DNA of 22,336 bases, from contig JBGSQB010000221.1 of NCBI GenBank assembly GCA_041738285.1, positions 1 to 22,336 on the forward strand, written 5' to 3'. Positions 14,676 to 22,336 of the stretch are shown one piece after another. The notes beneath the pieces were generated by a model that saw only the letters and a program-made list of their open reading frames with translations, did no database searches and was not told the origin of the DNA. Source of the DNA: SZUA-521 sp041738285. Its GTDB lineage: Bacteria; Pseudomonadota; Gammaproteobacteria; Pseudomonadales; Azotimanducaceae. Position 1 is the first letter of the stretch. Each line of letters starts with the position of its first letter. A program made the translations under genes and the position numbers.

Positions 14676-16109
14676 ATGCGGCTAGTTCTGATCTCGTGGC
14701 GCCGATTGGCGCCGATTGCGATGGCTATGTTCGCATCTGCCATCGGTGTGTCCGCGCACGCAACCGATCTGGCAGAAGTCTATCAAGCCGCCACCATCAA
14801 CGATCCCAGGCTCGGCGCCGCCACCCAGAACCTCGCGGCGCGCCAGGAGTTCGTGCCGCAAAGCCGTGCGGCGCTGTTGCCGAATGCGACGGTGGGGGGA
14901 TTCAGCGCGTGGAACGAGCGCTCCTTTCCCGCCGCGGTGATCGACTCGGATCCATCGAGCCCCACCTTCGGTCAAGCAACGAAGGGCCCGGACGACAACT
15001 TCAACGACCACGGCTGGCAGGCACAACTCACGCAGCCGCTGTTCGACGCCGAAGCGTATTTCAACTATCGGGGCGCGAAGGATCGCGTCGAGGCGGCCGA
15101 GTACGACTACGCTGCCATCGAGCAGAACCTGATCGCACGCGTGGTGGAGGCATACGTCGACATCTTGCGTGCACAGGATCTGGTCGAAGCAACCCGTGCC
15201 GAAGAGACCGCGGTGCGACGTCAGCTCGAACAGGTTCAGCAGCGATTCGATGTCGGGCTGGTCGCGATCACCGACGTGCTCGAAGCGAAGGCGGCATACG
15301 ACAGCTCCGAGGTCCGTCGCATCCAGGCCGAAGGCGATCAGAGTATCTTCTTCGAGACCCTGCGCACGCTGACCGGATCCAGCTACAACGAGATCGACCC
15401 GCTCGGATCGAACCTGCCCATCGTCAACCCAGAACCGATCGACCAGGATGAGTGGATCGAAACGGCGCTCACAGAGAATCTGCTGGTGAAGTCATCGCGC
15501 GAGCAGGTGCAGGCGGCCGAGCGCAATCTGAAAGCGCGCCAGTCAGGTCACCTGCCAACGATCGACGCATCGGCAACCTACAACCACTTCGTCACCGGCG
15601 GCGCCAGCTTCCTCGGTGGCAAGACCGACACCACGACCTATCGCGTCCAGATTGGTCTGCCCATCTATCAGGGCGGGTTCACCTCATCGCGCACGCGGGA
15701 AGCGCGCAGTCGACTGCTCGAGTCCCAGGAGTTGTTGCGGGAACGGGAGTGGTCGGTGCGCCGCGACACCGCGAATCTGCTACGAGCTGTTTCGACCGAC
15801 GTGGTCCGCGTCGCATCGCGCATACGCGCCATTCGCTCATCTGAGTCGGCGCTCGAAGCCACCCAGACCGGATATGAAGTGGGTACGCGCAACGTGGTCG
15901 ACGTGCTGCTCGCCCAGCAGCGCCTGTACGCATCCCAGTTCGATTACGCCGATTCGCGCTATCGCTACGTGCTGAACCTCATGTTCTTGAAGCAGACCGC
16001 AGGTGTGCTGTCGCCTGAGGACCTGCAGACGCTCAACACATTCGCTGACCCGACCAAGCCGGTCACGCGCATCGACAAGCTGTCCACCTACGTCGCACCG
16101 CCGCAGTAG
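14676..16109 (+). CDS. tolC: TolC-family outer membrane channel protein
   Basis: TolC-type proteins form trimeric outer membrane/periplasmic tunnels for type I secretion and multidrug efflux. The 477-aa product has a signal peptide with a cationic start and cleavage likely after SAHA29. The mature part begins TDLAEVYQAATINDPRLGAA, the usual start of TolC. Two internal repeats of the family are visible: the first around residues 30-250 with RFDVGLVAITDVLEAKAAYD, the second around 255-450 with YEVGTRNVVDVLLAQQRLYASQFDYADSR, split by the conserved VxDVL turns. The long polar helices are typical. The ATG at 14676 is chosen because it directly precedes the signal peptide; an upstream in-frame GTG lies within the promoter. 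No inner membrane partner is encoded nearby, so its export system is unknown. Its 3' end overlaps waaA by 22 bp. Confidence 0.93.
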   Translation: MRLVLISWRRLAPIAMAMFASAIGVSAHATDLAEVYQAATINDPRLGAATQNLAARQEFVPQSRAALLPNATVGGFSAWNERSFPAAVIDSDPSSPTFGQATKGPDDNFNDHGWQAQLTQPLFDAEAYFNYRGAKDRVEAAEYDYAAIEQNLIARVVEAYVDILRAQDLVEATRAEETAVRRQLEQVQQRFDVGLVAITDVLEAKAAYDSSEVRRIQAEGDQSIFFETLRTLTGSSYNEIDPLGSNLPIVNPEPIDQDEWIETALTENLLVKSSREQVQAAERNLKARQSGHLPTIDASATYNHFVTGGASFLGGKTDTTTYRVQIGLPIYQGGFTSSRTREARSRLLESQELLREREWSVRRDTANLLRAVSTDVVRVASRIRAIRSSESALEATQTGYEVGTRNVVDVLLAQQRLYASQFDYADSRYRYVLNLMFLKQTAGVLSPEDLQTLNTFADPTKPVTRIDKLSTYVAPPQ

Positions 16110-17374
16110 CGTTCGATCCGCTCGGCCAACATCATCTCGATGCGCACCTTGGCGCCCCGGTTGGTGGCAACGACTGCGAGTGCCGCCGCGCCTGCCCGAG
16201 CACGCAAGGATGAATCGTCCAACCAGCGGGCGACCTGAGCCGCTACCTGCGCCGCATCCGCGACCTGCACCAGGCCTCCAGTACGCAGGAACTGATCCAC
16301 GACGTGGTCGAAGTTGAACGCGCTCGGCCCCATCACCACTGGTACACCCGATGCGGCGGCTTCGATCGGATTGTGGCCGCCGCGTTCGACCAGACTGCCG
16401 CCGACGAATGCGACCTCGGCGAGTCCGTACATGAACGAAAGCTCTCCCATGGTGTCGCCAATCACGACCTGCGCGTGTTCATCCACAGGTAACGCCGTAC
16501 GCCGCGCGACCGCGAAACCCCGCGCCGTGGCGAGTTGCGCGACCGCATCGAACCGTTCCGGATGACGCGGCACCAGTAGCAACACGAGATCGGCACGTGT
16601 TTCGCGCAACTTGCGATGCGCGTCGAGCAATGCCGCTTCCTCGCCTTCGTGGGTACTCGCACCGATCCATACCCGTCGCCCCTCCAGCGCAAGGAGTGCG
16701 CGCAGCTCGTCGGTCCGACGTTCCATGTCGTCCGGGAAAGCCAGGTCGAACTTCATGTTGCCGAGTGCCGAAACGCGTTCGCGCCGCGCGCCGAGATCGA
16801 TGAAACGTTGCAGATGCGCATCGGTTTGGCAGGCGATATGGTCGATCACCGCGAGCATTGCCCGCGTCAGCCCGCCGATGGCGCGGTACCCCCGCGCCGA
16901 CCGCGCCGACAGCCGCGCATTGATGAGCACGACCTTGGCGCCACGTGCCGCGGTCGCGTGCAGGAGGTTCGGCCACAGTTCGGTTTCCATCAGCACGAGC
17001 AGCCGTGGTTCGATGCGGTCGAGAAATCGCCGCACCGCCCAGGGGAAGTCGTACGGCGCGTAGCAGTGGGCGATGCCTGGCAACAAGCGGTGCACCTGCT
17101 CGCTGCCGGTGGGCGTCATGGTAGTGACTAGAAACGAAAGATGCGGAAACCGCTGCCGCAGTGATGCGATCAGCGGCGCCGCCGCGATCGTCTCACCGGC
17201 AGAGACCGTGTGAAACCAGATCGCGCCACGCGGCAAATTGTCCGACAAGCGACCGAAGCGCTCGCCTCTGCGTGCGCGATAAGCGGCGGACGCGAATCCA
17301 CGCACGCGCAGCCGCAGCCACACAGCTGGCCACGCAAGAACGGTGAGCAGTGAATAAAGCGCCCGCCACAGCAT
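16088..17374 (-). CDS. waaA: 3-deoxy-D-manno-octulosonic acid transferase WaaA
   Basis: WaaA (KdtA) transfers Kdo from CMP-Kdo onto lipid IVA at the cytoplasmic face of the inner membrane, starting the LPS inner core. The 428-aa GT-B/GT30 protein begins with a short hydrophobic N-terminal anchor (LLTVLAWPAVWLRLRVRG). It carries HTVSAGET with catalytic Glu61, MTPTGSEQV, METELWPN, NARLSARSARGY, ASTHEGEE, LVPRHPERF, GDTMGEL and GGSLVERGGHNPIEAA, all as in E. coli WaaA (425 aa). The ATG at 17372-17374 matches the E. coli start; an in-frame GTG at 17407 would add 11 residues not seen in the family. It diverges from the FAD oxidoreductase gene with 47 bp between starts. Whether it adds one or two Kdo residues cannot be told. 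Confidence 0.97.
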   Translation of the reverse strand: MLWRALYSLLTVLAWPAVWLRLRVRGFASAAYRARRGERFGRLSDNLPRGAIWFHTVSAGETIAAAPLIASLRQRFPHLSFLVTTMTPTGSEQVHRLLPGIAHCYAPYDFPWAVRRFLDRIEPRLLVLMETELWPNLLHATAARGAKVVLINARLSARSARGYRAIGGLTRAMLAVIDHIACQTDAHLQRFIDLGARRERVSALGNMKFDLAFPDDMERRTDELRALLALEGRRVWIGASTHEGEEAALLDAHRKLRETRADLVLLLVPRHPERFDAVAQLATARGFAVARRTALPVDEHAQVVIGDTMGELSFMYGLAEVAFVGGSLVERGGHNPIEAAASGVPVVMGPSAFNFDHVVDQFLRTGGLVQVADAAQVAAQVARWLDDSSLRARAGAAALAVVATNRGAKVRIEMMLAERIERYCGGAT

Positions 17375-17392
17375 CGGCGGAATGCACCCTTG

Positions 17393-17398
17393 TATACT
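17393..17398 (+). promoter_or_regulatory. Candidate -10 element of the FAD oxidoreductase/aldo-keto reductase operon
   Basis: TATACT (5 of 6) lies 24 bp upstream of the ATG at 17422, followed by a GAGGAAG ribosome-binding site. No convincing -35 is visible. The enclosed GTATAC (17392-17397) is palindromic, so a waaA -10 on the other strand is conceivable. Confidence 0.4.
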
Positions 17399-17421
17399 TG
17401 TGGGCACTGTATGAGGAAGCG

Positions 17422-18585
17422 ATGAACAGCCGCAACCGCATCGAGACCGATGTTGTCGTGATCGGAGGCGGCATCGCCGGTCTGTGGCTGCTCAACGTGC
17501 TCACCGCGAGAGGGTTCGACGCAGTACTGCTCGAGCGCGATGCCCTCGGCGCTGGCCAGACACTGGCATCACAAGGAATGATCCACGGTGGTCTGAAGTA
17601 TGCGCTGGCCGGAACACTGACCGGCGCTTCGGAAGCCATCGCCGACATGCCACGCCGATGGCGCGATTGTCTGGCCGGTGACGGCGACGTCGATCTCACC
17701 GGCGTCCCGGTGCTTTCTGACCGCTACTACATGTGGGCTAACGAAACGACGCTTTCGCAGCTTGGCGCGTTTCTAGCGAGCAAGCTGCTGCGCGGTCGCA
17801 TCCAGAAGCTGACCCCCGAGGCATACCCCGAACCGTTTCGTCACGGATTCGTCGGTTCACTGTACGAGCTGGACGATCTGGTGCTCGACACCGGTGCACT
17901 GGTCTCACGGCTTGCCACGCCACACAAGGGGCGCATCGTCCACGCGCATGTGACCGCCGAGATGCTGCGACGCGACGCATCGGGTGACATAGAGGCCATC
18001 GTTACGGCGGACGCAACCATCGGTGCCGGCACATTCGTGTTCGCCGCGGGCGCCGGTAACGGCGAACTGCTCGCTGCCTGCAACAGCTCTATGTCGATGC
18101 AGCTGCGGCCGCTGCATCAGGTGCTCATCGAGCACTCCGCGCTGCCGCCGCTGTTCGCGCACTGCATTTCCGATCTGAAACGTCCTGAGCCGAGGATCAC
18201 GATCACATCGCATCAGCGCGGCGGTCAGCGCATCTGGTACGTGGGCGGACAGCTCGCATCGAGCGGTGTCGATCGCAGCGACACACAGCAACACGCGGTG
18301 GCGGCCTCGGAACTCGAGCACTGTCTGCCCTGGCTCGATCTGGCCGATGCGCGCATGCGCTCGGTGCGGGTGGACCGCGCCGAACCAAGAACGATCAGCG
18401 GACTGCGGCCTGACGAAGCATTCGTCGCGCGCCACGGCAGGGTGATCACTGTCTGGCCGACCAAGCTGTCACTCGCACCGGATCTCGGCGACAAGGTGCT
18501 TGCGTGCCTCGACGCGCCCTTGCAGGGCGTTACCGATCACGGCTTCGAATCACCGATTGCTGTTGCGCTGGCGCCGTGGCAATGA
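17422..18585 (+). CDS. FAD-dependent oxidoreductase (DAO family), function unknown
   Basis: A 387-aa predicted cytoplasmic flavoprotein. The N-terminus has a Rossmann dinucleotide motif VVVIGGGIAGLW (GGGIAG at 15-20) and an acidic residue at the end of the second strand (LLERD, Glu38). GAGQTLASQGMIHGG (43-57) is typical of D-amino acid oxidase/glycerol-3-phosphate dehydrogenase relatives. A later FVFAAGAGN is the second flavin contact. The substrate cannot be read from the sequence. The ATG at 17422 has a strong GAGGAAG site 5 nt upstream. The stop overlaps the start of the aldo/keto reductase (ATGA), so the two are translationally coupled. A similar pair next to waaA occurs in P. aeruginosa (PA4991-PA4992, by memory), which suggests a conserved joint role. 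Confidence 0.85.
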   Translation: MNSRNRIETDVVVIGGGIAGLWLLNVLTARGFDAVLLERDALGAGQTLASQGMIHGGLKYALAGTLTGASEAIADMPRRWRDCLAGDGDVDLTGVPVLSDRYYMWANETTLSQLGAFLASKLLRGRIQKLTPEAYPEPFRHGFVGSLYELDDLVLDTGALVSRLATPHKGRIVHAHVTAEMLRRDASGDIEAIVTADATIGAGTFVFAAGAGNGELLAACNSSMSMQLRPLHQVLIEHSALPPLFAHCISDLKRPEPRITITSHQRGGQRIWYVGGQLASSGVDRSDTQQHAVAASELEHCLPWLDLADARMRSVRVDRAEPRTISGLRPDEAFVARHGRVITVWPTKLSLAPDLGDKVLACLDAPLQGVTDHGFESPIAVALAPWQ

Positions 18586-19358
18586 CACTGCCGGAGCGCA
18601 ACCTCGGCACTACCGGCATGCGCGTGTCATTGATCGGCCTCGGCGCGGTCAAGTTCGGGCGCAATCAGAGCGTGCGCTATCCGTCCGCATTCGATTTGCC
18701 GAGCGACGCGCAGGTGCTGCGCATTCTCGATGAAGCGATCGAGCTTGGCGTCAACTTGATCGACACCGCCCCAGCATATGGGTCGAGCGAGGCGCGCCTG
18801 GGTGAACTGCTTGGCGCCCGCCGCAGTCACTTTCTGCTTTGTACCAAGGTCGGTGAGGAATTCGATGGCGGCGTCTCGCGCTTCGACTTCTCGGCGCGCC
18901 ACACACAAATGAGCATCGAACGTTCTTTGAAGAGCTTGCGTACGGATCACCTCGACATCGTGCTCGTGCATTCGGACGGCAGCGATCTGGACATCGTCAA
19001 TGGCAGCGGCGCGATGCAGACGCTCGCCGATCTGAAACAGCGCGGCACGATCCGCGCCTTCGGCATCTCACACAAGACGCGCGAAGGTGGACTTGCGGCA
19101 GTGCGCTGCTGTGACGTGGTAATGACAACGTTCAACGACGACGATCGAAGTCAGCTCGATGTGGTTGATGCCGCACACGCAGTCGGTTGTGGTGTGCTGG
19201 TGAAGAAAGCGCTCGGCAGCGGTCATGGCGCCACGAACGATACGCAGCGCAACGGCAATCTGCGGTTCATCACGTCAAACGCGGGCGTTTCGGCGATTGT
19301 CATCGGCACCATCGACACGGCGCACCTGCGCGCGAACGTCGCCGCCGTCAGCCCTTGA
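18582..19358 (+). CDS. Aldo/keto reductase
   Basis: A 258-aa TIM-barrel NAD(P)H oxidoreductase, shorter than most family members (about 280-330). The catalytic tetrad is visible: Asp61 and Tyr66 in NLIDTAPAYGSSE, Lys89 in LLCTKVGEE and His130 in DIVLVHSDG. The N-terminal LGTTGMRVSLIGLGAVKFG and the C-terminal GVSAIVIGTIDTAHL are typical, the latter lining the cofactor site. The ATG overlaps the stop of the FAD oxidoreductase by 4 nt. Substrate unknown; a reductive step on a carbonyl made by its flavoprotein partner is possible but speculative. The last 11 bp overlap the end of hldE on the opposite strand. An upstream in-frame start inside the flavoprotein gene is rejected because the family N-terminus begins at MTLPERNLGTTG. 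Confidence 0.9.
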   Translation: MTLPERNLGTTGMRVSLIGLGAVKFGRNQSVRYPSAFDLPSDAQVLRILDEAIELGVNLIDTAPAYGSSEARLGELLGARRSHFLLCTKVGEEFDGGVSRFDFSARHTQMSIERSLKSLRTDHLDIVLVHSDGSDLDIVNGSGAMQTLADLKQRGTIRAFGISHKTREGGLAAVRCCDVVMTTFNDDDRSQLDVVDAAHAVGCGVLVKKALGSGHGATNDTQRNGNLRFITSNAGVSAIVIGTIDTAHLRANVAAVSP

Positions 19359-20769
19359 GCTTGTCGACGATTGCGGTGGTGGATACATCCTCCACCATAC
19401 CGAGCACTCTGACCTCGCCATGCCAGCTGCGTACCAGATCAGCCCCAACGACTTCATCGAGGGCATAGTCGCCGCCCTTGACCAGCACGTCCGGGCGGAC
19501 CCGCTCGAGCAACGCTTCGGGCGTGTCCTCGGAAAAGCCCGTCACCCAATCGACGCAGGCAAGCGCCGCGAGCACCTTCTGCCGTCGTTCGAGCGAATTG
19601 ATCGGCCGCCCGGCACCCTTCAGCTTGCGCACGGAGGCGTCATCATTCAACGCGACGATCAGCCGATCACCGAGCGCACGCGCCTCTTCGAGGTAGCTCA
19701 CGTGCCCTGCATGCAGAATGTCGAAGCAGCCGTTGGTGAACACGATGCGCTCACCGCGACGCTTGGCGTCGGCGACGGCTTCATCGAGTTCCGACATCGT
19801 CAGCACGCCGCGATCCGCATGCGCGGACATCGCGACCGCGCGGCGCAGTTCCGGTGGCGTGACCGTTGCCGTGCCTGATTTGGCAACCACCAGGCTTGCG
19901 GCGAGGTTGGCGAGCATGGTGGCCTCGTGCAGCGACATGCCGGCACCAACACCGGCAGCGAGTGCGGCCGCAACCGTGTCGCCCGCGCCGGTCTCATCGA
20001 ACACGTCGACCTCCCGCGCCGGCACATGGTGATGCTCACCTTCACGCGTCACCAGGGTCATGCCGTCGCCACCACGAGTCACGACGATCGCACCGACGTC
20101 ATGGTCGGCTGCCAGTCGCGCCGCGCGGCCGACCAGGTCTTGGTAGTCCCGCCACCCGCCAACGGCGTGACCAAACTCGATGCTGTTGGGTTTGACGAGA
20201 TCGGCGCCCTCGTACGCCCCGAATGACTTGAATTTCGGATCGACGACAACGCGCACACCCGCGGACTTGGCGATCTGGATGAACGTACGCGGCGTCACCA
20301 GCGTGCCCTTGTCATAGTCTTCGAGCACCACGACGTTGGCACCGTCGACGTGGCGCTTGGTAAGAACCTCCAACTGCGCACTGACGTCGATGTCGATGCC
20401 GCGTTCGAAATCCATACGCAACAACTGCTGTCGCTTGCTGACTACACGCAGCTTGACGGTCGTCGGCCACCCAGACAGTTTAACAAAGGCGCACTGAATA
20501 CCCACTGCGGTGAGTTTTTCCTCCAGCACCTGCGCGGGCTCGTCGTCCCCCACCACACCGATCAACCGCACCTTCGCGCCCAGCGCAGCCAGATTCAGCG
20601 CAACGTTGGCGGCACCACCGGGACGGTCTTCGATGGCACTGATATCCACCACTGGAACGGGCGCTTCCTGCGACACGCGCCCGGTTGCGCCATACCAGTA
20701 ACGGTCGAGCATCACATCGCCGATCACGACCACGGTCGTATCGCTGAACGAGGGAATTCGAAGCTGCAT
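19348..20769 (-). CDS. hldE: Bifunctional heptose 7-phosphate kinase/heptose 1-phosphate adenylyltransferase HldE
   Basis: HldE (RfaE) makes ADP-D-glycero-beta-D-manno-heptose precursors for the LPS inner core: it phosphorylates D-glycero-D-manno-heptose 7-phosphate at C1 and, after GmhB, transfers AMP. The 473-aa protein equals the E. coli enzyme (477 aa) in length and order. The N-terminal PfkB/ribokinase domain (1-315) has GDVMLDRYWYG, ERPGG-like DRPGGAANVALN (49-60) and DETGAGDT (258-265, catalytic Asp264). The C-terminal nucleotidyltransferase domain (340-473) has TNGCFDILHAGHVSYL with HAGH at 353-356 and VKGGDY. The ATG at 20767-20769 gives an N-terminus exactly matching E. coli; the GTG at 20787 is less likely. 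It diverges from the lpxL-like gene across 77 bp and ends overlapping the aldo/keto reductase. Confidence 0.97.
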   Translation of the reverse strand: MQLRIPSFSDTTVVVIGDVMLDRYWYGATGRVSQEAPVPVVDISAIEDRPGGAANVALNLAALGAKVRLIGVVGDDEPAQVLEEKLTAVGIQCAFVKLSGWPTTVKLRVVSKRQQLLRMDFERGIDIDVSAQLEVLTKRHVDGANVVVLEDYDKGTLVTPRTFIQIAKSAGVRVVVDPKFKSFGAYEGADLVKPNSIEFGHAVGGWRDYQDLVGRAARLAADHDVGAIVVTRGGDGMTLVTREGEHHHVPAREVDVFDETGAGDTVAAALAAGVGAGMSLHEATMLANLAASLVVAKSGTATVTPPELRRAVAMSAHADRGVLTMSELDEAVADAKRRGERIVFTNGCFDILHAGHVSYLEEARALGDRLIVALNDDASVRKLKGAGRPINSLERRQKVLAALACVDWVTGFSEDTPEALLERVRPDVLVKGGDYALDEVVGADLVRSWHGEVRVLGMVEDVSTTAIVDKLKG

Positions 20770-20815
20770 AGTGGGGTGGCGCGACACCTGCGCGTGGGTG
20801 AGCGACAGTGGCGGG

Positions 20816-20824
20816 ATGTTAGCA
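20816..20824 (-). promoter_or_regulatory. Candidate extended -10 promoter of hldE
   Basis: On the minus strand TGC-TAACAT (20824-20816) fits an extended -10 with a 4-of-6 hexamer. Predicted start is about 39 nt before the hldE ATG. No -35 was recognised, and no clear promoter for the divergent lpxL-like gene was seen in this 77-bp gap. Confidence 0.3.
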
Positions 20825-20846
20825 CAGCCCTCACAATCCTCGGATC

Positions 20847-21746
20847 ATGGGGATATCACTGGCAGCGCCGCGTTACTGGCCGACCTGGCTCGGGGTTTGC
20901 TGCGCATGGCTCATTGCGCACGCACCCCGGATTGTTCAGATCGGCTTGGGTCGTGTCGTGGGCGCAGGCTTGTTTCGCTTCGCGCGCTCGCGCCGCCACA
21001 TCGCCGAGACCAACCTGCAGCTGTGCTTTCCTGATCTGTCCGAAGAGGCGCGCGCCGATCTCGTTCGCGCGGTCTTTCGATCCGTCGGGCAGAGCGCAAT
21101 CGAAACCGCGATCGCCTGGTTCCGTTCGCCCGCGCACTACGCGGATCGCCTGGATGTGACGGGACTTCCGCATCTGCTCAGTGCTCAGAACCAGGGCCGA
21201 GGCGTGGTGTTGATCGGTGCCCACTTCGCGACCCTCGACTTCGCTGGCGCCCTTTTGTCTCTCGTCGCCGACATCGATGTGATCTACCGATACAACAAAA
21301 ATCCGGTGATCGAGTGGATCATGCGGCGCGGGCGTACGCGCCTCTTCGGTGGCGTGATCGAACGCAAAGACACGCGCACAGTAGTGAAGCGCCTGCGCGA
21401 GGGCCGCACGGTCTGGTATGCGGCGGATCAGGACTACGGTAGAAAGGTGTCGGTGTTCGCGCCATTCTTCGGCGTGCCCGCGGCGACGATCACGGCCGGT
21501 GCGCGCCTTGCGCGCCTCAACGGTTCACCGGCGCTCTTCTTCAGTCACTTTCGCGACATGGCCACCGGCCGATGGTCGATTCATTTTTCCCAACCGATCC
21601 AAGGTTACCCCTCCGGTGACGACGTCGCGGACGCGACCCGGATCAACCGTCTGATCGAAACCGAAATCCTCAAACATCCCGATCAGTACCTGTGGTTGCA
21701 TCGACGGTTCAAGACACGGCCCGCCGGCGAGGTGCGTCCGTATTGA
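20847..21746 (+). CDS. lpxL: LpxL-type lipid A (Kdo2-lipid IVA) acyltransferase
   Basis: Enzymes of this family transfer an acyl chain from acyl-ACP to Kdo2-lipid IVA at the inner membrane. The 299-aa product is near the usual 306. Its start (PRYWPTWLGVCCAWLIAHAP) matches E. coli LpxL (PRYWLTWLG) and forms an N-terminal membrane anchor. The HX4D catalytic motif is HFATLD (His126, Asp131), where E. coli LpxL has HX4E. Later blocks WYAADQDYG, SVFAPFFGVPA and the C-terminal QYLWLHRRFKTRP are LpxL-like. The ATG at 20847 has no strong ribosome-binding site but fits the family N-terminus. Neighbouring hldE and waaA support an LPS role. Which chain it transfers, and whether it is LpxL or a related late acyltransferase, cannot be settled. 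Its end overlaps the convergent methyltransferase gene by 38 bp. Confidence 0.9.
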   Translation: MGISLAAPRYWPTWLGVCCAWLIAHAPRIVQIGLGRVVGAGLFRFARSRRHIAETNLQLCFPDLSEEARADLVRAVFRSVGQSAIETAIAWFRSPAHYADRLDVTGLPHLLSAQNQGRGVVLIGAHFATLDFAGALLSLVADIDVIYRYNKNPVIEWIMRRGRTRLFGGVIERKDTRTVVKRLREGRTVWYAADQDYGRKVSVFAPFFGVPAATITAGARLARLNGSPALFFSHFRDMATGRWSIHFSQPIQGYPSGDDVADATRINRLIETEILKHPDQYLWLHRRFKTRPAGEVRPY

Positions 21747-22336
21747 TCTCTGCCACCACGAACAGATAGCTATAGCAATCCGAGTTGCGGATGTAGGTGT
21801 CGATCTCCAGCCGAATTTGATCGAGCGCGCCTTGGGCGTCGGCGTCTCCTCCATAGTCGCGCGCGAGTTCTTCGATGCGTGCGGCCATCGGATCGTAGTA
21901 GTTGTGCCATGCCTCCTCGGGCAGCACGAAGTCACCGAGCACTCGATAGCCCGCGGCCGCTGTCCGATCACGGCATGTCTGCACATCCGCCATGTCCGGG
22001 TACAGGCTCAACCACCACCCGCGCAGCGCATCCGGGACATCGTCGCGCAGCCACACGTTCTCGGTGAAGCCAATGCGGCCGTCTGATTTCAGGAATCGTC
22101 GCCAGGATTCGAGCGCGTGCCTCACGCCCATGATGTAGGCGGCGCCTTCGCACCAGATGAGATCGAACGACCCATCATCGAACGTCAGCGCGCGCATGTC
22201 GGCGCGCGCAACGGTTACCCGTGACGCGAGCCTGGCTGCGTCGATGCGACGGCGGGCCTCCTCGACGAAGGGGCCGTGGGCATCCACCGCCACGATGGAC
22301 GCACCGGGCATGAGCTGCGCGAGATCGAGTGTCTGC
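21709..22336 (-). CDS. Class I SAM-dependent methyltransferase (partial, 5' end off window)
   Basis: The last 208 residues of a Methyltransf_11/UbiE-like Rossmann enzyme. The visible part starts QTLDLAQLMPGASIVAVDAH, which is the end of the glycine-rich motif I helix and the acidic motif II loop (VAVD) that binds the SAM ribose. ARADMRALTFDDGSFDLIWCEGAAY covers motifs III and IV. The nucleotide-binding GxGxG lies beyond the window edge, so the start codon is not visible and the ATG at 22309-22311 is internal. The C-terminal half (DVQTCRDRTAAAGYRVLGDFVLPEEAWHNYY, split into strands and helices) recalls a family of small-molecule methyltransferases with an IWCEGAAY/IxG signature. Substrate unknown. 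The last 38 bp overlap the lpxL-like gene on the other strand. Confidence 0.85.
   Translation of the reverse strand, partial: QTLDLAQLMPGASIVAVDAHGPFVEEARRRIDAARLASRVTVARADMRALTFDDGSFDLIWCEGAAYIMGVRHALESWRRFLKSDGRIGFTENVWLRDDVPDALRGWWLSLYPDMADVQTCRDRTAAAGYRVLGDFVLPEEAWHNYYDPMAARIEELARDYGGDADAQGALDQIRLEIDTYIRNSDCYSYLFVVAEINTDAPRRRAVS

Noticed and set aside
17411..17425. Four-codon leader peptide (MRKR) overlapping the flavoprotein start
   Set aside because: The ATG has no ribosome-binding site of its own and the AGGAAG it contains is the Shine-Dalgarno of the real gene.

Overview
The window reads as chromosome of a high-GC member of the Gammaproteobacteria. It is gene-dense (18 protein genes, two of them cut by the window ends), with no tRNA, rRNA, CRISPR array, transposase or phage gene seen. 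From about 2.5 kb onward the gene order recalls, from memory, the Pseudomonas aeruginosa PA4958-PA4997 stretch (fimX, serB, a YtjB/AhpA-like gene, parC, parE, cpdA, DUF1249 gene, tolC-like gene, waaA, FAD oxidoreductase, aldo/keto reductase, hldE), but more compact. Unlike P. aeruginosa, the EF-P here has the lysine-type tip and sits beside epmA and epmB, so the organism is probably not a Pseudomonas. The lineage within the class cannot be fixed from this sequence.

Layout. (1) 1-2451: the EF-P beta-lysylation set, with efp followed by epmA on the minus strand and epmB divergent from efp across 27 bp. (2) 2459-6464: a two-gene plus-strand unit, a large PilZ-like protein followed by FimX, a REC-PAS-GGDEF-EAL protein whose enzymatic signatures are all degenerate; together they suggest c-di-GMP control of type IV pili. 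(3) 6467-6614: a REP-like element with a perfect 28-bp inverted repeat and 18-bp tandem copies, lying between the ends of fimX and serB and supplying the last codons of serB. (4) 6595-9050: serB and the divergent two-TM YtjB/AhpA-like protein, whose cytoplasmic part looks like a degenerate class III nucleotide cyclase. (5) 9017-14480: a minus-strand operon DUF1249 - cpdA - parE - parC. (6) 14619-16109: a TolC-type outer membrane channel gene, divergent from that operon. (7) 16088-17374: waaA (Kdo transferase). (8) 17422-19358: a translationally coupled FAD oxidoreductase and aldo/keto reductase pair of unknown function. (9) 19348-21746: hldE and an LpxL-type lipid A acyltransferase, divergent. 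(10) 21709-22336: the C-terminal part of a class I SAM methyltransferase.

How the genes fit together: waaA, hldE and the lpxL-like gene all serve inner-core LPS/lipid A synthesis, and the TolC channel belongs to the same envelope. FimX and the PilZ-like protein (c-di-GMP), CpdA (cAMP removal) and the cyclase-like membrane protein form a second-messenger theme, though only the first pair is likely to be a functional unit. A striking architectural trait is that four of five convergent gene pairs overlap at their 3' ends by 11-38 bp; the fifth (fimX/serB) is separated by the repeat element. No stretch longer than about 200 bp lacks a gene. I saw no clearly new defence, secretion or biosynthetic system; the best leads are the cyclase-like pseudoenzyme, the interrupted PilZ signature and the REP-like element.
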